DNA of 64,000 nucleotides, from positions 1-64,000 of the forward strand of contig JAJDCO010000001.1 in the NCBI GenBank assembly GCA_029260795.1, read 5' to 3'. Below are positions 57,067 through 64,000 of the stretch, piece after piece; within the stretch, counting starts at the first letter, position 1; the number at the start of each line of letters is the position of its first letter. The notes beneath the pieces are model-generated. The model searched no databases. It had not been told where the DNA came from and saw only the letters and a list, made by a program, of their open reading frames with translations. The translations under genes were made by a program, and so were the position numbers. Source of the stretch: Planctomycetota bacterium. GTDB lineage: Bacteria; Planctomycetota; OFTM77.

Positions 57067-59178
57067 TCAGCCGTCTCCCAAGAGCTCATGCAGCACCGGC
57101 AGCAGCGCCTCGCCCCATGCTTCGTAGCCGGGGCCGGCCAGATGAATGCCGTCGCCCGCCATGCGCTTCGGATGCAGCTCACCGGACTCGGTCAAGAAGT
57201 GCGAGCGCAGGTCGAGGTAACGCACGCGCGCATCGCCCCGAACCTGCTCGACCAGGATCTCGTGGAGGAGGTCGACTTGGTGCCTCGCCGCGCTGTCGCG
57301 CGCGCCGGTCGGGAAGCAGCCGAGGACCAGGAGCGTGGCTTGTGCCTCGCGCTCCCGGAGCCGGGCCACGATCTCGAGCGTGCCGGCGGCAACGCTCGCG
57401 CCGTCGTGCTGGGCCGCGTTGATGTTGTTCACGCCGATCATCAGCACGATCACCTCGGGATCGATGCCTTCAAACTCGCCGTGGTCGATGCGCCAGAGCA
57501 CGTGCTCGGTGCGGTCGCCGGAGATGCCGAAGCTGGCAGCGTCGAACGGCGCAAAGAAGCGATCGAAGGGACGAGCGCCGTCGACTCGCGACAGACGGTC
57601 TCCGGAGCCGGTCCAGCTCTGCGTGATCGAGTCTCCGAGGAACACCAGACGCAGACCCGGGCGCGCCGCCGCCGCGGCCAGGATCTTGTCGTGCTGATCG
57701 AGCCAGATGCCGCCGCCCCATCCCGCCGCCCCGCCGCGATACTCGGCGCTCGGCGCGGCAATCGTCGCGGGGGGCTTCCATCGTCCGGTGGCCGCCAGCG
57801 CGAATCGGACGAGTGGCTCGGGATCTTCGAGGCTGTGCGGGTGATGGCCCACGCCGGGCTTGCGTATCACTTGGATCGTCCCTCCGAGCTCCCGATAGCG
57901 CTTTTCGAGGAGGTCGGAGTTCTCCGCGACCGGGACGACATCGTCCGCTTCGCCGACGACGTTCAGGATCGGCACACCCGCCTTCGCCAGCCCTTCGAGT
58001 CGGTCGATCGGGAGCCCGCGAAAGTCGGTGACGGTCTCCTCGGTCAGCTCCCACGCTGCGAGGCACGCCTTCCAGTCACCCGCGCTGCCCTTTCCCTGGC
58101 CTCGCCCGCCCGGCCAGCTCCGAATGTCGAGCACCGGTGCGTCTCCATACAGTCCGGCCACGCGTTCGGGATGCGCGACTGCCCAGGCCGTGATGATGAG
58201 TCCGCCACGGCTCATGCCTTCGAGGATCGGACGCTCGTCGAGTCCGGCCGACACGACGCGGTCGTAGAAGCGCTCCCAGCGCGCCACCGCCGTTGGCGAA
58301 CCGTACAGCCCGGCCACATCGCAGTACGCGACGTGCCAGCCGCGCTCGAGCAGCGCCACGTCGAGCTGGGGCTCGTGCCCGAAGAAGCGGGCGCGCCAGA
58401 TCCAGGGATGCCCCTCGGCCGCGCGCTCGGGCAGGACGATGCGGCAAGCCACGTCGTCCATCGTCAGCTCGAGGCATCGGAAGCCATGGAAGCTGGTCAC
58501 CCGCGTCGGCTCGGGCAAGTGGGTCGCAAGATCGAAGGGTGGGTCGACATCGAGCAGGAGGTGCTCGGCCACCCGCGCCGCGATCGCATCCGCTTCGAAC
58601 GGGTGAGGCCGCGGGCCGCGCGCCCAACGGTGGGCATCGCTTTGGAGGGACCGATGCAGATCCAGGACTCCGCAGCGCGTCTCGAAGGCGACTTGGCGCA
58701 GCGCCGGACCCACGACCTCTTGGAGACCCACATCCAACGAGGGGCGGCCCGGCTCGGGCGACGGGATCAGGAGCACGATGCGCGCCAGCGCGCTGGCTCG
58801 TCGAATCTCTCCGACGAGAGCTCGTGCCTTCGCGAGGATGTCCTCCTGGCTGGCGTCCTTCGCGGCGTCGTGCGTTCCCAATGCGATGAGCACCACTTCG
58901 GGATGGAAGGTCGCCAGCCCCTCGAGTGTCGTCCCGAGCTCACCGGCGGTCCATCCCACGCTCTCAGCCCCAAAGGACCGGACCGCGAAGCGGTCGCCCA
59001 GCCTCGCCTGCAACAGCTCGGGCCAGGCAAGTCGAGGGTCCGGCAGCCCTGTCCCGAGCGTGCGCTCGTCGCCGAGGCAGGCGACGCGCGTGGTCTCCTC
59101 GGAGTCGGGAGCGGCAGAAGCTTCCGTGCCGAGAGCGGCGAGGAGCAGGATCCACGGGAGTCGAAGTCCGACAGTCAT
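57067..59178 (-). CDS. Exported fusion of two SGNH hydrolases around an alpha/beta hydrolase
   Basis: The 703-residue protein has a signal peptide (MTVGLRLPWILLLAALGTEASA). Residues about 30-215 form an SGNH/GDSL-type domain in which block I reads GDERTLG, with Glu where the catalytic Ser of GDS should be, and the later GxND block reads GTHD. Residues about 220-460 are an alpha/beta hydrolase with nucleophile motif GMSRGG, a distal Asp (VVGEADDVVP) and His in VGHHPHS. Residues about 490-700 are a second SGNH domain with intact GDSITQSW, IGVNNIN and GDGIHLAGPGY. It probably de-acetylates or de-esterifies polysaccharides outside the cell, the first SGNH domain acting as a binding module. Confidence 0.88.
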   Translation of the reverse strand: MTVGLRLPWILLLAALGTEASAAPDSEETTRVACLGDERTLGTGLPDPRLAWPELLQARLGDRFAVRSFGAESVGWTAGELGTTLEGLATFHPEVVLIALGTHDAAKDASQEDILAKARALVGEIRRASALARIVLLIPSPEPGRPSLDVGLQEVVGPALRQVAFETRCGVLDLHRSLQSDAHRWARGPRPHPFEADAIAARVAEHLLLDVDPPFDLATHLPEPTRVTSFHGFRCLELTMDDVACRIVLPERAAEGHPWIWRARFFGHEPQLDVALLERGWHVAYCDVAGLYGSPTAVARWERFYDRVVSAGLDERPILEGMSRGGLIITAWAVAHPERVAGLYGDAPVLDIRSWPGGRGQGKGSAGDWKACLAAWELTEETVTDFRGLPIDRLEGLAKAGVPILNVVGEADDVVPVAENSDLLEKRYRELGGTIQVIRKPGVGHHPHSLEDPEPLVRFALAATGRWKPPATIAAPSAEYRGGAAGWGGGIWLDQHDKILAAAAARPGLRLVFLGDSITQSWTGSGDRLSRVDGARPFDRFFAPFDAASFGISGDRTEHVLWRIDHGEFEGIDPEVIVLMIGVNNINAAQHDGASVAAGTLEIVARLREREAQATLLVLGCFPTGARDSAARHQVDLLHEILVEQVRGDARVRYLDLRSHFLTESGELHPKRMAGDGIHLAGPGYEAWGEALLPVLHELLGDG

Positions 59179-59433
59179 GGGCGGGCCCCTTCGTGGTTCA
59201 TCGGTGCGTGGCAGGCGCCGATTCTACCGAGAAGCGGGCGCGCCGACGCCTCTCGAGAAAAGGCGAAACTCTTCGCCTGGCCGGTGACGCGAACGTCGCG
59301 GGCGTTCGGACGCCCGCGTTTCCTGAACGCTGCCAATTTGCCGACTTGATCTCTGTTCTCCGTCCACCGAATGTGGTGGACTGGAATGCCTAGCCCACCC
59401 CCGTCGACATCCCGATCTCGGAGGAGCATCCTG

Positions 59434-61812
59434 ATGCGATTCGCCCACCGTCTGCTCATCGCACTCGCGCTGTACCCTTTCATCATCCCGACCGCCAACG
59501 CACAAGGCCTCGGGAAGCTCGCGCCCACAGAGTCGGTTCGGATCGTCCGGGATGCCGTGGGTGTGCCCCACGTCTTCGCGAAGACATCCGAGGGCGCGTT
59601 CTACGGGCTGGGTTGGGCCAGCGCTCGCGACCGCCTGCTGCAGATGGACATCCAGAGGCGACTCGGCCGCGGTCGAATCAGCGAGGTCTTCTCGCCGACG
59701 ACCTTCCCGCGAGCGCTGCTGCTCGACAAGCGGGCGCGCTGGCTCGGCTGGGGCGCTAAGGCGGACCAGCTCGCCAACGACATGAGTGATCCGGAGCTGC
59801 GGGCGATCCTCGAAGCCTACTCGAACGGCGTGAACGACTACGTCGCGAGCCTGAAGGGCGCCTTGCCAGCCGTCTTCACGAGCCTCGAGATCACGACCTT
59901 CGACGACTGGACGCCGGGCGATTGCTTGGTGGTGTGGCTGCGCGTGCAGGACGCCTTCGACGCCGCGTGGGAGAACGAGGTCAACAAGACGTCGTGCTCG
60001 AATGGATCGCCGACGATCGATCCTTCGGGCGCGGTCGTGCCTTGCCCCTATGGAACGTCGACCTGCAAAGTGCTGCATCCCAAGGAAGGCGCGAAGCTCG
60101 CTCGCCTGACGACGCGCGAGGAGACGTTCTTGAAGGCGAGCCACAACTGGGCGGTAGCGGGCACTCATACGACGACGGGCGAGGCGGTGCTGAACAGCGA
60201 TCCGCAGCTCTTCATTCAAGCGCCGTCGTTCTGGTACGAGTTTCACGTGAAGGGCGGCGACTTCGACAGCCGCGGTATCGGCGTGCCGGGGTTTCCGCCG
60301 GTCTTCGTCGGTTGGAATCAACGCATCGCGTGGGGCGCGACGGCGCTCGGCGGCGACGCGTCGGACATCTATGAGCTGCAGCCGGGCGCGGCGGCCGACA
60401 GCTACGTGCTCGACGGCCAAGAGACGCCGATGACGGACGTGCACACCGAGACCATTCGGGTCAAGAACGGCACGGCGGTCAACGTCACCTATCGGGCGAC
60501 GGTCTGGGGACCGGTCGTGACGGACTACTTCAAGGAGACCTGCGACCTGCCGGGCTCGACGACCCGCGAGGTCGCGATGCGTCACCTGGCGCTGGACGAC
60601 GACCAGCACTCCTTTGAAGGTTTGATCGGGTTGATGAAGGCCGACGACTGGTGCGAGGCGCGGGTGGCGATCCGCGGTTACCGCTCGCCGGCCATCCACT
60701 TTCTGTACGCCGATATCGACGGGCACATCGGCTACACGGCGCTGACGAACATTCCGGTGCGACCGCCGAGTGAGCCCTGCTTCGGTGCCATTCCCCTCGA
60801 CGGCTCGACGATGGCTTCGGATTGGCAGGGCATGGTGCCGTTCGATCAGCTCCCGTGGGCACTCGACCCGAGCGAGGGCTTCCTCTCGACGGCCAACAAC
60901 ATGGCGGCTGACCCGGCTTGCAACCCGATGAACCTCGTCATCGGCACGAGCGGGGACACGATTCGAAGCTGGCGCTTGCGGGAGATCCTGAGCCGCGGCA
61001 CGGGCGGCGGTGCTCAGATGACGCCCGAAGCAGTCCTGGCCGTCCACACCGACGCGGTGAATCCGGCTCTGCGGACCTTTGCACAGCTCGCGATCCTGAT
61101 GTGGCAGAACGGAGCCTTCCCGGCCCGCAGCGACGCCGCGAAAGCAGCCAACGCGCTCGCCACCGATTGGAACGTGCACCTGCCGGCCGATCAGCAGTGG
61201 TCGGTCTTCAACTGGCTTCCGATCGCGTCACTGCTGGTGAAGCTCGAGGCGCCGCTGGTGGCGGGCTTCCGTCAACCGCTTCCTCTGGCCGTCACCTTCG
61301 GCGGGGGCCAGCCGGGTCTGTGCAACTTCCTCAAGACCGTACAGCAGGACTTCCCGACTTGGGCCGCGGATACGACCGCGATCGCGTGGGCGCAGGATCT
61401 GCTCGAGCAGGCCTGGCGCAATTCGGCAGGTGGGCCCGTCAACGGCGACTTCGACGTGTTGTATCTCGGTCGCTTGCGTCAGCCGCTCTGCGGACCGGTC
61501 TGCGGCAAGGGCAGCGACTGCAGCCTGCATCCGCCCTTCGACTTCACGTCGGCCGCACCGCTGACGGTCACGATGGGCAACACGATCTGGTCGCAGCAGG
61601 GGAACTCGTTCTCGCAGTGGGTCAACTTCGCCGACCTGGACGGATCGCGCAGCGTCTTGCCCCCCGGCGTCTCCGAGGACCCGGCCAGCCCGCTGTTCCG
61701 TAACAACGAAGCCGCCTGGATCGCGGGGCAGCTCCATCCCGGTGCGGCCTTGACCGAGTCCGTCGTGATGAGCCAAGCCACCGAGATCGACCTGCTGTTC
61801 TACGCAAAGTAG
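59434..61812 (+). CDS. Exported penicillin acylase-family Ntn hydrolase
   Basis: The ATG at 59434 has GGAGGAG 8 bp upstream and gives 792 residues with a signal peptide (MRFAHRLLIALALYPFIIPTANA). The protein follows the penicillin/AHL acylase (S45) plan: an alpha region with GVPHVFAKTSEGAFYGLGWASARDRLLQMD, a spacer, and the beta chain that begins at the autocatalytic nucleophile Ser236 in KASHNWAVAG, followed by EAVLNSDPQL. Further family motifs are GFPPVFVGWNQRIAWGAT and NMAAD. Maturation would expose Ser236 as the N-terminal nucleophile. It cleaves an amide such as an acyl-homoserine lactone or peptide; the specificity cannot be read off. Confidence 0.9.
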   Translation: MRFAHRLLIALALYPFIIPTANAQGLGKLAPTESVRIVRDAVGVPHVFAKTSEGAFYGLGWASARDRLLQMDIQRRLGRGRISEVFSPTTFPRALLLDKRARWLGWGAKADQLANDMSDPELRAILEAYSNGVNDYVASLKGALPAVFTSLEITTFDDWTPGDCLVVWLRVQDAFDAAWENEVNKTSCSNGSPTIDPSGAVVPCPYGTSTCKVLHPKEGAKLARLTTREETFLKASHNWAVAGTHTTTGEAVLNSDPQLFIQAPSFWYEFHVKGGDFDSRGIGVPGFPPVFVGWNQRIAWGATALGGDASDIYELQPGAAADSYVLDGQETPMTDVHTETIRVKNGTAVNVTYRATVWGPVVTDYFKETCDLPGSTTREVAMRHLALDDDQHSFEGLIGLMKADDWCEARVAIRGYRSPAIHFLYADIDGHIGYTALTNIPVRPPSEPCFGAIPLDGSTMASDWQGMVPFDQLPWALDPSEGFLSTANNMAADPACNPMNLVIGTSGDTIRSWRLREILSRGTGGGAQMTPEAVLAVHTDAVNPALRTFAQLAILMWQNGAFPARSDAAKAANALATDWNVHLPADQQWSVFNWLPIASLLVKLEAPLVAGFRQPLPLAVTFGGGQPGLCNFLKTVQQDFPTWAADTTAIAWAQDLLEQAWRNSAGGPVNGDFDVLYLGRLRQPLCGPVCGKGSDCSLHPPFDFTSAAPLTVTMGNTIWSQQGNSFSQWVNFADLDGSRSVLPPGVSEDPASPLFRNNEAAWIAGQLHPGAALTESVVMSQATEIDLLFYAK

Positions 61813-61834
61813 ACGACGGTCAGCTGACGCGTGA

Positions 61835-61858
61835 GCTGCGGGTCCGACGACCCGCAGC
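61835..61858 (+). terminator. Hairpin after the acylase gene
   Basis: A perfect 10-bp stem (gctgcgggtc / gacccgcagc) with a cgac loop lies 23 bp after the acylase stop. No U-tract follows, but the stem is strong. Confidence 0.6.
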
Positions 61859-61954
61859 CACCCATCGCGCTCGGTCCATTGGAACTGCGAGTGCGGCGAG
61901 CTCGGCCGGAGGAAGCTGCACGGAGTGCGCCCGCGGAGCGCCATCGAGCTGAAC

Positions 61955-62392
61955 GAGCCGCGCGCGCAGCGAGCGCTTGCCGCACTCGGCGTCAGCTCCG
62001 CGGACCACCACGAGTCTCCTCCAGCCGATCGTCCTCCTCGGTCCGCTCCGCGAACGCACTCCGGCCCTCATTCCGCGCGCGCGACGAGTGGGAGTCGCCT
62101 CTTTGCCCCCGCACTGAAGAGGCGAGCTCGAGGAGCTTCAACGTGCCGGTGAAGACCTTGGCCCGCCTGCGAAGGGTGGAGTGTGCGCACGCGGAGCCGA
62201 GCACCAGTGCGCCCACGAGCTCCCGTGACGCTCACCGCGAGGCGCAGCTGGCGGCCGAGTCGAGCCGCGCCCGCGAAGCAAGCGGCCGCCACACCCGGCG
62301 TCAGCTCCGCGGACCACGACGTTGCCCTCCGGCCGAATGTCCTTCTCGGTCCGCTCCGCGAACGCACTCCCGCCTCCTTCCCGCGCACGAAA
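61955..62392. repeat. Two diverged copies of the dispersed repeat
   Basis: Copy 1 (about 61955-62095) and copy 2 (about 62262-62392) share cgagccgcgc, cggcgtcagctccgcggacc and ctcggtccgctccgcgaacg plus cactcc, roughly 75 percent alike. Copy 2 also contains cgcgaagcaagcgg, the motif repeated at 22346-22566, and both contain the gcgtcagctccgc core of the 1441/1570 repeat, which ties the three loci together. Confidence 0.75.
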
Positions 62393-62512
62393 CGAGCGAC
62401 CGCCCTAACCGTGGACCCCGCCCCCAGGAGGCCGATGCCCGCCCATCCCTGCGCAGTCAGCGCGGTGATCGCGCTGTTGGCCTGTTCCCAACTCGCGTGT
62501 ATCCTCTTGCAC

Positions 62513-63937
62513 ATGAGTCTGCACCCACTCCCTGAACGTTCTTCCCGGCACGCGGCGATCGGCCTGCTGCTGGCTTTCGCCAGTTGCGCCACCGCACCGA
62601 CGCCGAACTTCGTCGCCGGAGAGATGATCGAGCTGAACGACAACGCCGGATGGTGCTGGTTCCAGGACGAGCGCGCTCTGGTCGACGGCTGCACCTTGAT
62701 CGCCGGCACCGTGGCGGATGACAAAGGCCCGAACGGCGCGGCGCGCACGGGCAACATCGAGTTGAGCGTCTTCGACCTCGCCACGCACGAAGTCAGGCGG
62801 GTGCTTCTCCACGCCGGGCTCCAGGATGACGACCACAACGCGCCGGCGCTGATGAGACTGCCCGACGGCCGATACCTGGCGGTCTACGGGAAGCACGGCG
62901 GGGACTCGCTGATGCGGTGGCGAATCTCCACTGCGCCAGGCGACGCGTCGGCCTGGCAGCCGGAGCAGCAGCTCGACGTCGGCGCAGCCTACACTTACCA
63001 GAACCTGTTTCGGCTGCGCGCCGAGGGCGACCGGATCTACAACTTCCACCGCGGCTACGGCTACAACCCGAACTACGCATTGTCCGAGGACGGCGGGCGG
63101 AGCTTTCACTACGGCGGGCGGCTGCTCGCTTGGACGCCAGCCGACAGCGAGATCAACGGCGCCGGCCGGCCCTATCCGCGCTACGCCGGCGACGGCGAAG
63201 AGGCGATCCACTTCATCACCACCGAGGATCACCCCCGCAACTTCGACAACAGCATCTACCACGGCTTCCTGCGCGACGGGCAGCTGCGCGACTCCCACGG
63301 TACGCCGGTGGCGGCGCTCAGCAGCGGCCGCGACGCCGACGCCGGTCCGACCGCATTCACCCAGGTCTTCCAAGGCACCGCCGACGAAGTCGCATGGACG
63401 GTCGACTTGGAACTCGACGGCGCAGGCCTCCCAGTCGCGATCTTCTCGGTTCAGCATGGCGACGGCAAGGTCAAGAAGGACTCAGCGGCCGGCGGCGAGA
63501 CCCTGCATTACTACTACGCGCGTTTCGACGGCGCGGCCTGGAGGGTCCAATTCCTCGCCCACGCCGGCACCCGGCTCTACTCCCCCGAGGTCGACTACAG
63601 CGGCTTGGCTGCGATCGACCCGGACCGGCCGGAGGTGGTCTACATCTCGACCAACGCCAATCCGCGGACGGGCGTGCCGCTGATCAGCGCTGCGGACGGC
63701 CTCCGCCACTACGAAATCTACCGCGGCCGCAGCGACGACCACGGCCAGGCCTGGACTTGGACCGCGATCACCGCGGATTCAAGCGAGGACAACATCCGCC
63801 CCAACATCCCGGCGCGCGACGGCGGACGCACCGCGCTGCTGTGGTTGCGCGGCAGCTACCAGAACTACCGCAGCTACAACACACGCCTGGTTGCCCTGAT
63901 ACAAGCCGACATCGTCTCGGCGACACCCGTCCGATGA
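62513..63937 (+). CDS. BNR_4-type propeller lipoprotein
   Basis: The ATG at 62513 gives 474 residues with a lipoprotein signal whose lipobox is FASC. The mature domain is a five- to seven-bladed propeller of the BNR repeat family (PF15892-like): WCWFQDERALVDGCTLIAGTVAD, LQDDDHNAPALMRLPDGRYLAVYGKHG, YNFHRGYGYNPNYALSEDGGRSF, HFITTEDHPRNFDNSIYHGFL, then EVVYISTNANPRTG, HYEIYRGRSDDHGQAW and NIRPNIPARDGGRTALLWLRG. Such proteins lie in polysaccharide-utilisation loci, where some are lyases (for example ulvan lyases); catalytic residues cannot be assigned here. Codon use is slightly more GC-rich than its neighbours. Confidence 0.88.
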   Translation: MSLHPLPERSSRHAAIGLLLAFASCATAPTPNFVAGEMIELNDNAGWCWFQDERALVDGCTLIAGTVADDKGPNGAARTGNIELSVFDLATHEVRRVLLHAGLQDDDHNAPALMRLPDGRYLAVYGKHGGDSLMRWRISTAPGDASAWQPEQQLDVGAAYTYQNLFRLRAEGDRIYNFHRGYGYNPNYALSEDGGRSFHYGGRLLAWTPADSEINGAGRPYPRYAGDGEEAIHFITTEDHPRNFDNSIYHGFLRDGQLRDSHGTPVAALSSGRDADAGPTAFTQVFQGTADEVAWTVDLELDGAGLPVAIFSVQHGDGKVKKDSAAGGETLHYYYARFDGAAWRVQFLAHAGTRLYSPEVDYSGLAAIDPDRPEVVYISTNANPRTGVPLISAADGLRHYEIYRGRSDDHGQAWTWTAITADSSEDNIRPNIPARDGGRTALLWLRGSYQNYRSYNTRLVALIQADIVSATPVR

Positions 63938-64000
63938 CCGCTACGCGGATCGGATCCGTTGGCTGAGGTCGGGCGGTCAGGAGTCCCCAAGGGATTGTCG

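Larger units (their letters stand above)
61813..62512. other. 700-bp repeat-rich intergenic region
   Basis: Apart from the terminator at 61835-61858, the stretch is made of diverged repeats (61955-62392). A frame beginning at ATG 62434 could extend the downstream lipoprotein but would bury its signal. No independent gene is supported. Confidence 0.65.

Overview
The window is GC-rich, densely coded bacterial chromosome. The gene mix points to Planctomycetota: acidobacterial/planctomycete-type ECF sigma factors beside membrane Ser/Thr kinases, exported TPR-CHAT proteases, PQQ-type propellers, a DUF1080 hydrolase, a sulfatase, SGNH esterases and many lipoproteins of unknown function. There is no rRNA or marker gene, so this is an inference; Acidobacteriota or Myxococcota remain possible. 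One tRNA gene (elongator Met, CAT) is present.

Layout. 1-1.7 kb: a 5'-cut Tat-signal gene, a small unknown gene, then debris (a CHAT scrap joined to a truncated DUF6159 gene) and a fresh 118-bp direct repeat. 1.8-5.5 kb: a MORN/thioredoxin lipoprotein between inverted copies of that repeat, and a malectin-like lipoprotein. 5.8-9.1 kb: an ECF sigma factor and a receptor-like Ser/Thr kinase. 9.4-12.3 kb: two exported proteins. 12.6-22.7 kb: a CHAT 'graveyard' with one intact exported TPR-CHAT protein, a second copy whose N-terminal half is wrecked (111-bp in-frame inversion, frameshift, two amber stops, lost TPR array) but whose CHAT domain is open, and two smaller scraps, interleaved with shared intergenic repeats. 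22.8-25.2 kb: a small-protein/nucleotidyltransferase pair, a sulfatase and the tRNA. 25.4-28.4 kb: an exported unknown, a sirtuin and a lipoprotein.

28.4-36.9 kb (minus strand) is a clean four-gene unit: ECF sigma factor, overlapping FecR-like membrane protein, Ser/Thr kinase with TPRs, and exported TPR-CHAT protease. It reads as a sensing-to-proteolysis circuit and is the best candidate for an undescribed system. 37-46 kb is a plus-strand run of exported propellers (BNR-like, glucose/sorbosone dehydrogenase-like, two PQQ-like), an AmpG-like transporter, an exported VOC protein and a lipoprotein.

46.1-53.8 kb looks like a type VI secretion-associated island: a 5'-truncated VgrG, a DUF4123 adaptor and an FHA-GAF-adenylate cyclase in a tight minus-strand operon, head to head with two plus-strand genes of unknown family that may be cargo and partner. 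53.8-57 kb carries short genes and gene remnants (HEAT-like, AHSA1-like), a left-handed beta-helix protein, a zinc ribbon, a GNAT enzyme and an M50-like membrane protease. 57-64 kb holds a triple hydrolase fusion, a penicillin acylase-family Ntn hydrolase, a 700-bp repeat-rich gap and a BNR_4 lipoprotein.
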